Origin: Dactylonectria macrodidyma
Lineage: Eukaryota > Ascomycota > Sordariomycetes > Hypocreales > Nectriaceae
Assembly (NCBI GenBank): GCA_020744425.1
Contig: JAGMUV010000050.1
Span: forward strand, 124,001 to 188,000
DNA: 64,000 bases
Direction: 5' to 3'
The notes beneath the pieces are model-generated. The model was not told the DNA's origin. It worked only from the letters and a program-made list of their open reading frames with translations, and did no database searches. Numbering within the stretch: position 1 is the stretch's first letter; each line of letters starts with the position of its first letter. A program made the position numbers and the translations under genes. Shown one piece after another: positions 9,641-20,055 of this stretch.

Positions 9641-10600
9641 GATACATTTAAGAACTTGTCAAAGAGTGGTAAACATGGCATTACTTACGAATGGATGTCC
9701 GAGGCTAAGGCTCGCTGGAGTGTCAACTTCCACTGGGGTGAAGACCTGCGTGCAACGACTTGGGAATTCTAAGCTGGCCGGATGCCTTTACCACAGGCGC
9801 TCGGTGGGAGAGCGTATCAATGGGGTTCCCAACTTTACCTTGGAGGTTATTGATGATGACGGAAGCACACGTTTAGTCCATTTTGTTGGCCTCTTCTCTC
9901 AGAAAAAGGAAGCTATTCCCATCATATGTATACACGGGTGTCAGGGACCAAATGTACTGAAATGTGAACTAGATTGTGTCAAGGCCCTATAGGGACTTCC
10001 TTCCGGGCGAAATAAAATCCATCCATCCATTGTGCCATCACTACCAGACTACGCCTATTCGGACCCACCCCCCTACCCTCACCCCCCTCTCTCGACAAGA
10101 ATTGGAAATTGCAGGACTCAGCTCGAGTCTTGTACAAACTTATGGTCGGACTGGGATTTCAGGATGGATACGCGTTGTAAGGTGGTGACAATGGCGGCTA
10201 TGTAGCAGGAATCATGGCAAGCCTCTAACACACCTGCAAAGGTACGTAAAGTGCACTTTGTGTTCCTGACTGTTTGGATAGCACTACACCGTATGAGGAA
10301 CATCACATTAACCCAAGTGGGCGGAGAATACTAATGTCATCTAGTGAACTTCTTCTCAATGAAGTTACCTGAGAAGAGTCGCTCGAAGTGATATTGCGTT
10401 AGAAGACTATGGGAGGGAGGGTCTCGAGCACGCGCCGACGGCTTCGCCAAGTTCGGAATCACGCTTGCTTTAGAGCACTGCATAAGGGCATCCACAATCG
10501 GCTTCGTTCTATGGTCAAGCCCGTTGGCGCCCCTGTAACGTTTACGATAAGCGAGCGCGCACTTTCTCCAACTCTTAATACAGATTTCTTAATAAAAAAA
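9640..10600 (+). pseudogene. Epoxide hydrolase (microsomal type) pseudogene
   Basis: Segments match an alpha/beta-hydrolase epoxide hydrolase in order. GVPNFTLEVIDDDGS and LVHFVGLF with KEAIPIICIHG (about 9810-9945) correspond to the end of the EHN domain and the oxyanion motif HGWPG, here HGCQG. After a LINE-tail insertion, LMVGLGFQDGYAL then GGDNGGYVAGIMA (10140-10215) correspond to the nucleophile motif GGDWG. Then VNFFSMKLPEKS (about 10345) is followed by ADGFAKFGITLALEH and STIGFVL (10435-10520). Stops at several codons, a mutated HGWPG and frame changes show that it is dead. The Copia fragment starts right after it. Confidence 0.75.
9988..10030 (+). mobile_element. LINE 3' tail, 43 bp, ending in (TCCA)n
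   Basis: TATAGGGACTTCC, then TCCGGGCGAAATAAAA and TCCATCCATCC, the type of 3' end and short-repeat tail seen in fungal Tad-like LINEs. It interrupts the epoxide hydrolase pseudogene. A nearly identical copy lies at 14677-14721 and begins at exactly the same base. Confidence 0.75.
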
Positions 10601-10654
10601 AACCAGGTAATACAAGCTAGCTCATAAGGAAAATCCAGAGGCCCGCAGGGCACC

Positions 10655-11455
10655 TTAAGCTATGTTGGGGACAAGGCCAGATATAGCATACGCAGTGTCG
10701 TATTGCAGCAGATTCCTGGCTAAGCCAACAGAGGCGCACCGAGCAGCCGCAAAACGGATCATGCGTTATTTGAAGGCCAGAATCGACCTATGCCTAGTGT
10801 ACGAAGGGGAAATTGAGCCCTTAACCGGGTTCACTGACTCAGACTGGGCTGGAGAGCGCGAGACACGGAGGTCGACTTCAGGCTATGTTTTCAACCTTGG
10901 GAGTGGTGTGTTGAAATGAGAAGATGTTGAATGCTTGATTCATACTAAATGTGCAGTAGGGGAACCACCGTTTATGTACAGGCACGATCTCTTGTAGAAT
11001 GTTCCACCTTCTTCCACACCTTGCCACCGACTTGGTCGCCTCACACTTGTGATCTCCAACATGGTGCGATTAGCTGGTCATCAAAACGGCAGTCCTCAAC
11101 AGTCCTCTCATCCTGCGAAGCCGAATATATCGGACAAACCCAGGCGACAAAAGAGGCTATCTGGCTACGAAGGCTCCTAACAGAGCTACAGGTAGCAGAA
11201 GAAGAAGGATATGCGCCAGCAGCCACAATTATTTATGGGGACAATCAGGGAGCAATTGCACTGGCAAGGAATCCTCAATTCCACGCAAGGACGAAGCACA
11301 TCGATATTCAACACCATTTCGTCCGAGAGAAGCAGCACAGCGGCGAGGTCGACCTTCAGTACGTCCCAACGGACCAACAGGTCGCAGACGGCCTCACAAA
11401 AGCACTGCCAAAGGACAGGTTTGAGGTGTTCAGAAGTGCACTGGGTCTTGCGTGA
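10655..11455 (+). pseudogene. Copia (Ty1) pol fragment: end of RT and RNase H
   Basis: Starting at MLGTRPDIAYAVSYCSRFLA (10662) this encodes the RT/RNase H junction of a Ty1/Copia polyprotein: LTGFTDSDWAGERETRRSTS then GYVFNLGSG. After a 153-bp insert comes AISWSSKRQ, LSSCEAEYIG, TIIYGDNQGAIALARN, HARTKHIDIQHHFVRE and a stop after LGLA at 11455. RNase H acids are visible (DSDWAG, SSCEAEY, GDNQGA). Everything upstream (gag, protease, integrase, most RT) is missing. The frame is restored exactly if the 153-bp insert plus one 5-bp duplication is removed. Confidence 0.9.
10909..11061. mobile_element. 153-bp solo LTR-like insert, TG...CA ends, 5-bp duplication
   Basis: It begins TGTTGAAATG and ends CTCCAACA, so the termini are the inverted TGTTG...CAACA typical of Copia LTRs. 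TGGTG is present on both sides (10904-10908 and 11062-11066), a 5-bp target duplication. It splits the Copia RNase H between GSG and AISW. No coding capacity. Confidence 0.85.
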
Positions 11456-11467
11456 GTGGGAGCACGG

Positions 11468-11506
11468 TATCTCCTTGAGTGCGCGAGGGCTCCAGTGACT
11501 TAGCGG
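11468..11506 (+). repeat. 39-bp perfect inverted repeat, left arm, flanking the piggyBac gene
   Basis: Starts TATCTCCTTGAGTGCGC and ends GTGACTTAGCGG. The exact reverse complement lies at 13897-13935. The pair encloses the piggyBac-type gene, giving a 2468-bp unit. Bases beyond the arms do not match. The outermost TA on each side could be a TA duplication. There is no TTAA at the boundary, which piggyBac would require. Confidence 0.85.
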
Positions 11507-11558
11507 ACATGGATCTGATCCAATTAAAACGCCGGAAAAAACTAGTGACACAAGATAG

Positions 11559-13838
11559 CTAACAAATTGGCTGGTGATAGAAGTCCCAGCATTCAGGCTT
11601 TTTACAAAGAGCTACATCGCACGTCAGACAGCCCCACTGAACCTGTGTACCTGTACGAGGCCCACGAGGCTGCCGCCCTTGTGGCCGCCGGGCCCGGCTG
11701 TTGATGCTATTCGCATCTAGCTGTTGCAATGGGCCCTGCCTTCTAGGGCGTTTAAAGCTCTGACTTCTGGCTCCAATTTGAACGCCCTGACAGGCCAAAC
11801 AGCGGGATTTCTTCCCTCTATTTCCTGGCTGATGCTGTTCCAATGGAATAACTGTGTTGCCAGCACGATATCTCTGTCTTGAAGAGCCCTGACTTCCGTA
11901 GGTCTTGAAGATATCGTCTATAAGGGCCTGTTGCCAACGGCTCTGTGATTTATAGGGTGTCCAAGCCGGCCGGCCTTTGAGCTGCAAAAGGAAGCTATTT
12001 GCAAGGGCTGTTGCAAGGAGGAAGGACCAGGTTAGGACCCGGGCCGGGCCCCGGCGTTGACGATGGTCTGAGTGCATGTTTGACCGCAGATGATCAGCTA
12101 TATCAACAGCGTTCATGTTGTTATTATAATGGGCAGCTATAGATGGAAGAGATAGCTGCAAGACGCTGTGGCTGCCGAATTTCTGCTTGATTGAACGACT
12201 GTATGGCTGTGTTGAATTAGGTCTCTTTCTTTTCCGTATAACAGTCTCAGGGCCTTGATAGACTGTTGATAAAAACAACACTAAGGCATTGTCTTTCCAT
12301 GCAATTTGATTGACCTTAGAAGCTATTAGTAGGGCGTTTTCTAGAGCTTAGTTTCTTAGGGCCATAGGGTTAGATGGTCTTCCTACCTTATTATCAGGGG
12401 TAGGCCAGCTACAGATCCGGCCCCAAGGCCACAGCCCCTTTCCCTTCCTATCATTTTCCTTTGCAACAACAATATCGCGAAATAGCCCACAGTTTGTACG
12501 GCAGGTCCCGGTGGCCCCGATGCCTAAGATTCTGAGGGCTTTGAAGAGGTCCGGCGATGAGAAGAGGTTATCAAGGAAGACATGATAGGTCCCTTCAGGC
12601 AGCTTATTTACTAGGGCAATAACGACAGCTTGAGTCGGATTTAGCGGTGGTAGAGTTGGAATATTAACCATCTCTTCTAAGGGCTCGTCTGAGGTATTAT
12701 TATCTAGGGCTTCCTCATCGGCTGAGTCCTCTGATGAAGAGCTATAGATAATACTGTTAGAGTTCTCATCAGAGCCCTCGTCAGAGCCCTCGTTAGAGCC
12801 TTCGTTAGAGCCCTCGTCAGAGCCCTCATCAGAGCCCTCGTCAGAGCCCTCGTCAGAGCCCTTATCAGAGCCCTTATTAAAGCTCTTATTGAGGCTATTG
12901 TCTGGGGCTACAGCTACGGCCCGGGCCCTAGCTATAGCTTCAACACCAACAGGGCCGTATTTTGGGCCGGGTTGATGCCAATACCACTGTAAAAGATATC
13001 CCCGAGCAGCTAGGGCCCAGACCTTAAGCCCTGTAGGCGTTGGTTTGGTCTTGATCGTCACCTTATGCCGGGACTGTCCTTTAAAGCCGATGATGCCTTC
13101 ATCTATGCCAATAATGCTGCCAATTTCAACAAGCCGGACAGCTGTTTCCATCATAAAATAAGACCATTCGTTGACCTTGTTGAACGGGGCCGGCACGCCT
13201 ATCTCAACACAATCCGGGTCATAGATTCGAAGCCGTCTTTTTAGTAGGGAAAATCGATCAAAGGTCATGAGCTGTATAATTGGATGACTAGGGACCCAAT
13301 TGTCTGCTGCTGAGGCCTTCCAATGATCCTGGTATCGATATTCCTTATGCAAGGTCATATATATCAAGATGCCTAGCCAGATATAGACCTCTGCAACAGA
13401 TGTTGGCTTCCAACGGTCCTGACGATAATATCTACCAGATTGAACAGCCGGGCCCGGGCCCGGCTCTGGGGCTGGTGCCTCGTTTGTGTATTGAACCCAT
13501 CGTTCGACTAGCTGTTCAGGAAGAAATTGCTGAAATAGCTGTAGGGGCGTTGGTGGCAGTGGCTGCCGTACAAGGAAATCGCGGTCCGGGACGTTGAACG
13601 GTTCAAATTGGCTGCCTACGGCGTCTGTAGGTTTGATATCTGGTCTGTAGGTGCTATCGGCATCTTGCTCACGGCGGCTCCTAGATATCTGCAGTTGCAT
13701 TAGATATCTAGCTTCCTTGTTGGCCCGGCTGCTGCCGCTGCTGCTGCTGTGGCCGCCGCGGCGGCGTTGTCCTGGTCCTTTGACAGTTAATTCGGGTGCC
13801 ATGTCTATGATGTCAGGTGTTGAATGAATTAGATACAT
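11559..13838 (-). CDS. piggyBac-type transposase, intact with one intron
   Basis: Exon 1 is 13838-12387 and exon 2 is 12314-11559. The 72-nt intron (12386-12315) runs from GTAGGAAG through TACTAATAG to CTAAG and contains the only in-frame stop, so splicing gives about 735 residues joined ...[15 protein letters not shown]. The DDE_Tnp_1_7 domain shows the three expected aspartates: [22 protein letters not shown] and [11 protein letters not shown]. Between the first and second is a low-complexity [10 protein letters not shown] tract (about 12760-12880). The C terminus has a cysteine-rich finger ([28 protein letters not shown]) as in piggyBac transposases. The start at 13838 is the first ATG. 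No TTAA/CCC ends were found. Confidence 0.88.
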
Positions 13839-13896
13839 AGAAAATTAGCTGCGGGGGGTTTTTTAGGTCCCTCAATGTAGCGACGTTGTTGTGGGG

Positions 13897-13935
13897 CCGC
13901 TAAGTCACTGGAGCCCTCGCGCACTCAAGGAGATA
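13897..13935 (-). repeat. 39-bp perfect inverted repeat, right arm
   Basis: Exact reverse complement of 11468-11506. It lies 59 bases upstream of the piggyBac start codon. Confidence 0.85.
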
Positions 13936-14009
13936 GGATCGCTGCCAAGAATACAGGGAAAGTTGCAAAGAGGGCTAGGAAGGGGGCCCCCATGGACGTG
14001 GATCCAGTG

Positions 14010-14290
14010 GGAGGAGTACGTAACTGGCCTCACCACTTGGTGGCCGTAGGGGAGGCGTCCTGACCGGGTCTACAGAACACCAAGACAAAGAGCTAGGGAT
14101 AGGCCCTGTGGATTGAAACGAGTGGGAGGAGTACGTAACTGGCCTCACCACTTGGCGTCCGCAGGGGAGGCGTCCTAGCCAGCCACCGTCAGAGTGTAAC
14201 CAAGAGGTCGGAGGTAAGGCCCCTCGGAGTGGAACGAGTGGGAGTGTCAAACGATATTCCGCCCCAGCCGAGGAGGCGTCCCGACCCACA
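14010..14290. repeat. ~115-bp tandem repeat, 2.5 copies
   Basis: The unit begins AGTGGGAGGAGTACGTAACT, continues through CTCACCACTTGG and GGGGAGGCGTCCT, and ends with GGA(T/G)TGAAACG or a close variant. It occurs at about 14017 and 14129, with a diverged partial unit from about 14236. The following 180 bases (a TATA-like 'tgtgtatataactgg') look like an LTR promoter or R region, which is a guess. Confidence 0.7.
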
Positions 14291-14489
14291 TGGGCACCGT
14301 TGTTGTGTATATAACTGGGATCTTCGTCCTCTTGACTTGGGTGGTGATTAAGGCCAATTTAACTCTCAATAACCTTCACATGCATGGCATCTTCCTACTC
14401 ACTTTGACAAGATGAAAGTTGCCACCTATTGCCACTAGCTTAGCAAGCAGCTTCTAGTTGATTCCACATAACTTAGCACAGAAAGACAT

Positions 14490-14676
14490 AAAAAGCTTGC
14501 CCTGAACCCTCAAGAAGAGGATAGGGACAAGAAGCAGCACAATGAACACATAATTCACCCCAATATCTGGCACATTGTAAGAACTCGAGGGTCTCCGGAT
14601 GCATTGACTGACGCTGTGAGGTCATCGCGAGCTTCAAGAGACTAAAGACCCTCTCACAGTCAGCAGCTATCGCTGG
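14490..14676 (-). pseudogene. hAT transposase dimerisation fragment
   Basis: The minus strand encodes PIPAIAADCERVFSLLKLAM followed by TSQRQSMHPETLEFLQCARYW, the core of the hAT C-terminal dimerisation domain (usual form P..SA.CER.FS). The upstream side is cut exactly where a LINE tail is inserted (14677). Nothing of the rest of the gene is present. Confidence 0.75.
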
Positions 14677-14721
14677 TATAGGGACTTCCCTCCGGGCGAA
14701 ATAAAATCCATCCATCCATCC
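14677..14721 (+). mobile_element. LINE 3' tail, 45 bp, second copy
   Basis: TATAGGGACTTCCCTCCGGG, then CGAAATAAAA and four TCCA units. It starts at the same nucleotide as the copy at 9988 and sits at the edge of the hAT fragment. Confidence 0.75.
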
Positions 14722-14804
14722 GTAGCACCCTGCCCCACCTGAGTCTCTTCCCCCACCGGTCCTTCCATGCCGGGAGCTAGCAAACCTCCACACACACACT
14801 TCTC

Positions 14805-14965
14805 ACATGGCAAATCTGTCTGGCATCCTAAATCTGTCCCACGTCCCAAATTCTTGGCCCAAGTCCCAAAATCAGTCACACGCCCCAAGATCAGCCCGGC
14901 ATTCCGAACCTATCTAACAGCCCAAATCTGTCCGACATCCCAAATCTTATCCCAAATAGTAAACA
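14805..14965. repeat. Degenerate ~20-bp repeat (CCCAAATCTGTCC-like)
   Basis: Successive blocks of the form 'cccaaatctgtccgacatcc', 'cctaaatctgtcccacgtcc' and 'cccaaattcttggcccaagt' recur about seven times with variation. The small frames that cross it are products of the repeat. Confidence 0.6.
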
Positions 14966-15654
14966 GGTAGAACGCAAACCGCGAGCAGGCATAAATCGGG
15001 ACGCCGCTTGAACTTGGGTCTGACACCCTAGTCCCACTACCGGTACGACATCGCAGGGACGGAAGTCAAAGCTTGTCTTCTGTGCCATGTTCCAAAATGA
15101 GGTTCTTCGAACCCTGACGAACTAACCGTTGCTCCTAGCGGCGAACGCTGAACGAGAATACGAACTGGCAAGTTGAAAATGCGAAATGTGGCTGTTGGTT
15201 GGGCTAGCCAAGGTCGATGTCAGCGACGACCGGATTACCTTGGTTTCTAACGCGTCACTCCTTTGGCTGCAAGTTGATCATCACTGCGTCGTTCATTAGC
15301 TGCATGACCCATGGCGTACAGAGAGGGCTTCTCATATCTCTCAAGAAGTAGGTGTCTGTAACGGTCTCTTGATGTCTTTCGTTCCCCGCCGTTAGCCCCT
15401 GCAACCATGATCCAGACTTTGCAGAGCAGATTTAACACCTCGGAAATGTAAGCCTCTGAGTGGCCAAAATCCCGTAGCGGCCGAGACTGTGGGGGGTTGT
15501 TGCAACTGAGCCCACCCGTGTGATGCTCTGTTTCTTCCGCCCCAAATCACCTCATGAGCCACACTTTGCCAATGTGTTAGGCGCAAGGCCGGGTCAACAG
15601 ATGATGCGCATGCCGTGTCCTTCAAGTATGCAATTAATCGCTCCTCATTGTTTC
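14966..15654. other. No recognisable gene; 3' side of the MHYT gene
   Basis: Short minus-strand frames at 15247-15438 and 15392-15625 show no domain. Part of this is probably the 3' untranslated region of the MHYT gene that ends at 15655. Confidence 0.5.
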
Positions 15655-18568
15655 CTACAGGCTCTCAACAGTTTCAGCAAATAGTATATCCACAAAAGAT
15701 GATGCAGGGCCTACAAATCCCTTACGTGCCGCAATGTCGATAGACACCAGTGCTTGTGAGCCCGCGTGCACATTGTTTCCGACATGGCCCATCGACTGTA
15801 GCTCGATCCCTGCCGCCAGCGATGGTTTCGACTTGGTCGGTTCGATCATGACGGCGCCGGAGCCGTCAGATTCAGGGCCTGCCTCTCCCCTTGCCTTTCC
15901 TTCTTCAACATCAATCGAGATTTCTTGAAACACCATGATTCCCCCGTACGATGGCGTCGCCTGAGCTTCATCTTCCTGTGCTGCCGGATATGTGCCCGAA
16001 CCATCTGCCGAGTCCACCGACCTTGTCCGGTTGACATTACCAGACGGCCAAAGGTTAATCGTCGAACCAGACCGTGTGGAATCGGGCAACGAGAATCGTC
16101 GTCCGCCCACTGTCGCCATGGTCCTACTGTTTGACTTGGTCGCCACTGAACTGTCGGTCCGTCCAAACGGCCAGAACTTGGCTGACCGTCCGTGCCAGCT
16201 GGGTTGAGATTCCTCACGCCCGTCCCCGAGCTTTGCAACATGCCCAAACTCTTGATGCACGTCTCGAGTGAACTCTTGTTGAAACTGCGCCGACACTTGG
16301 AGCATCTTAAAGAAGCCGAGAGGCACAAACTCACACTTTTGACTCAAGAGTACCGAGTGAATGGGAATCACCAGTCGCATCGCGATCATGGTGGCATCTG
16401 CCTGCCCTTCGTCATCTCGGCAAGGTACACGAACGATGGTAGACATGAGGACGGCGTCTTTAAATAGGGGCTCCTGTGTCCACTCCCGTAGCGCTTTGAT
16501 TGTGTCCGAGAGCTGACCTGCAAACTCTGTCTCTTGGGCGCTTCGTTGCAGTGAGGCCGCCTCCTCCAAACCCTGGAGTACATCGGAAACAGACATGTTC
16601 TCAAACCTCCTGAGAAACTGCACGTGCCACTTATCCAGAGCCTTGGTCGGAAGAGCCATGGATGGAAGTAGATGGCGGGCACCCTTTCGAACCAGGACCT
16701 CAAACCCAGAGCTGACACGGGCTCGGACGGCAAAGAAACCCAGATGAACTCCTGGAAGCACCTGGTTCTGCTCCGTCGTATATGTCGACATGGATCGAAG
16801 TTTCCTCTCGAATTCTGGAGTCTGGATCTGCATCCTCGATCTGATAATGTCGCTCACCTGATGAGGCTCAGCGAAACGATAGCCAGCCGACACGAAGCGC
16901 TCGGCGTCTCGGTCTGACTCAACGCGCCGGATGAGCAACATCAGCGATCCGAGTCCAGAGTCTGGTTGCCAGGCTTCGAGGCCCTTTTCTGCCATGTCAA
17001 CGCCGCCCTGTTCGCCTTCGTGCATGCCTCCGTTTCCCGATCCGGGACTTTCCTGAGGGTTTTTGTGAGGCACTGTCTGTGACCACTTGCCGTTTGCTCC
17101 TGTGGGAAGAATCTCATCCCACAAGACGCCTACTGAAGTAAGATCCTCTCTGAGTCGGTCTGCTAGCGCTGCTGCGGCGAGGCAAAATAACTCCCTGAAG
17201 ATAACGTCGTACCGCTCAATCATCTCGCCGTGCTCGCTAATGAGCTGAACACCACGCCGTCTATCTTTATGGGTGCCCGAGTGCGGCAGCTGTGACACAT
17301 GCTGCCTCATGCCGCCGACTAGGATTGAGATTATGCCCCAGTTTCTCGATGCTTGGAACATCCACTGGAAAAGTGGGTGACCGATGCCGAATCCTCCCTT
17401 GGCGTTCTTGGTAGAGTTAGGAAGGGGCTCTGGCCGTAGAAGTGTAACTGGACCAAATGCTTACCTTTTCCAAGAAGGAGTCGGTAACGACGGTGCTGGG
17501 AATGAATCCATCGGGATCGACGAGGATTCTACCGCTATTATCAAAGACGGCTGCGCCTAGTGTGATCTGTTGGGCTCGGAGTGCCGACTTCCTTATATTC
17601 CTTGCCCGAAGAATGGCAGAGACGGCAATGATGAAGCAAGCGCCAAGTGACTATACCACCAGTCAGCCACTTCCTTGATGCTATGGGGTCATATTATACT
17701 GACAAGACAAATGACAACGATGACAGTTGCGCTCCTTGAGGGCTCGTTGCCTTTAGGCTTGATGTTCTTAAGCCGATATTGAGTTCCCATAGCAGCACAC
17801 CAATGCATCCCTGATACCGCACCTGCAAGGAAAACAGCTGAGATAGCTCGCTTCCACCACGCGTTAGCCCACATGGCTCTGAAGACGAAAAACATGGCGA
17901 GCGCAACATTGCTAGCAACGACAGCGATGAAGGCAGCTCCGACAACATAGGCTGGTCGATATACGCAGGTGTAGTTTTCGATAGAGGCGTTTCCGAGGTA
18001 GTGCATGCCGCAGACGGCCGTGCCGCAGAGAACACCACCAACAATAACTCTCCACCAGGAAACGGTATTATTGGTGCCGATAGCGAGAAAGGCTGCTAGC
18101 AAGACGAGGATCGGGATGAAGAAGGATATGGCTGTGAACCCGCTAGAGTAGGCGATTTGCATCTCAGGCTCTCCGTTGGCAAGGTCGATGGCTCTATTTC
18201 CGATGAAGTGCTAATAGAGGGAAGCAGATGGTGAGCGTCTGACGGATTATTTGGGATGGGATTTACATGTAACAGGTATATGATGACCGCAACTTACCAT
18301 GCACCAGATGGCTACTCCGCCCATGGTGACAGCAGAGCTCACGAGCAAGAGGCTGATGTTGAGTCAGTATGATTTTCCTGCGAGCATGGGATGAGGGTGA
18401 GGTATACTGGTTGAAGAGACCCCGGAATGCAGTTCTCCTGTTGATGAGCTCGAGGGTCGAGCCAGCACCGACCAGGCTGACGATGTAGCTGAGAGCAACA
18501 AAACCGGCATTGTAGCTCTGGGACACGATTTGACCCCGGTACTCGCGAAACAAGTCGTGGGAAGACAT
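15655..18568 (-). CDS. MHYT-domain membrane signalling protein, five exons
   Basis: Exons by splice and frame consistency: 18568-18408, 18352-18298, 18210-17704, 17650-17465 and 17406-15655, giving 886 residues. The N-terminal half is multi-spanning and holds the MHYT-type repeats: IWCM/HFIGNRA (split by intron 2), CGMHYLGNASIENYTCVY and SGMHWCAAMGTQYR, whose Met/His/Cys residues are proposed metal ligands sensing a diatomic gas or copper. Next comes a small PAS-like piece (AAVFDNSGRILVDPDGFIPS) and a long cytoplasmic C terminus, Ser- and Thr-rich after about residue 700. The ATG at 18568 gives MSSHDLFREYRGQIVSQSYN; another in-frame ATG 30 bases upstream is possible. Introns are 53-87 nt with good borders. 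I see no disabling change, so this is a probable functional host gene. Confidence 0.88.
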
Positions 18569-20053
18569 GACGGGATTTAGAAACCCGTGGATGAGCAACT
18601 ACGAATGGAAAAGAACGAGGACCTTTACTTGGCTAGGTGGAACAATGGGACACGGGTGGTTCTTAACTGGCGCTATAGACTACCAAGTGCATGCGCAGTA
18701 GCAACGTGGGGTACAGATTAGGTAGGTAGATATGGAGCAGGGGGTCATACCTTGCTGGGAACTAGGCTGAGGTACAGATTACTCCGAAGATAGATAGATG
18801 GGCATGTTTCATGCAGAGTTTGTGACCAGAACAGGTTGGCCCATTCCTTGTTGACCTGATATTATTTGTCCATTAAGCAGCGGCATTCGAAGGAATGGAA
18901 CGTAAGATTGCCCTTTCGCGCCTTGTGCATGGTAGGTGGCCACCTCTAGAGACTAAAAACAGACACTCGCCGGCACTAACAGACGGGCTAGTGTCAAGAG
19001 GGGTGTAGGGGCTTGGCCTCTCAAACTCTAAGTTCGGAGGCCGTTGGACTTGGGAAGTGGAAGTCCATCTGCGATCTCTCGTTTAGCCGAGTCAATGGGA
19101 GAGGAGGAGGAGAGGCGGGGAAGAATGGGTTCAGGGCGAAATGCCTGAGATTTTCCCAGTCTCGATTTCTAAGCATAGACTTTGGTCAATAAAACTCTTG
19201 TTGGTTCGTTGGAGGCCAGAGATCGGCAGTTGAAGCAGGTCTGAGCCGTGTGAGGCTTGGGCTGTGATAGGTCATAAGCATGTGCTTGTGCATGTTTCTT
19301 GTGAGAGTGTGCTTGTGAGTCATAAGAATGCTCTCTCACTCTCCCAAGCCTCGAGTCTCGGGTCCTGATACCCGAAAAAACATCCGTGCCTTAGACTTAC
19401 AACCCCCGTTCCTTGTCAAGGTAACATCTGCACGGGCACCCGATCTAGGCTCACGGAGATCAATCGTCATCTTGACAGGTGGTGGTGGGGCTGGACCCTG
19501 GTCGCACTAGTGGTGCCAGTGGCTAGCTGAGCCGGGAGGGGGCGGAGATTGTAATTTCATACAAAGACATCCATTGTTGGAGAAATCTTTTTGAGATTGA
19601 CGTGCAAGGATAAAGGCCAGGGTTGCTTGGTGGTCAGCGTGAATATGTGATTGAGGCCTGTCTGTTTAAGATTGTTCCTGGGTGATTTAATCATACTATT
19701 AGATCGTTGATCATTGCTTTTCCTGGCAGGTCGATGAAGAATTGTCGAGGTACATCAGTCACTCTGATTGTGAGGCAAGAAGAGCACATTCATCACTTTT
19801 GCCCGCTGGTCTGGTTTGACAGTTATTCGGCCCAGGAGGTCGAGGCACGCTAACCGACACCTGTGACTTCCACCGTTTCGGAACTCTATCCCGCACACAC
19901 TAATAAGATACCTAAGTTTGAACCACACGAATGGAAGACTACATGGTGTCCGGCAGAGTTTTTTTGTTAGGGCCCCCTAAAGGGTTTGTTGTGCGGGATG
20001 GGAGCTGATCAGTTGTTCCTCCCTAAATGTACCTGGAATATCTCTGATTTACA
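18569..20053. other. Intergenic region upstream of the MHYT gene
   Basis: No gene recognised. It holds the presumed promoter and 5' leader of the MHYT gene. A 60-codon frame at 19328-19510 has no support. Confidence 0.5.
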
Positions 20054-20055
20054 TA

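Noticed and set aside
11521..11526. TTAA as the piggyBac target duplication
   Set aside because: It lies inside the 39-bp inverted repeats and no partner TTAA occurs near the right end.
12348..12350. In-frame stop in the piggyBac gene
   Set aside because: It falls inside a 72-nt GT-AG intron with a TACTAAT branch point; splicing restores the family sequence [10 protein letters not shown].
16386..16917. Opposite-strand frames within the MHYT gene
   Set aside because: Shadows of the large exon; no domain and wrong strand.
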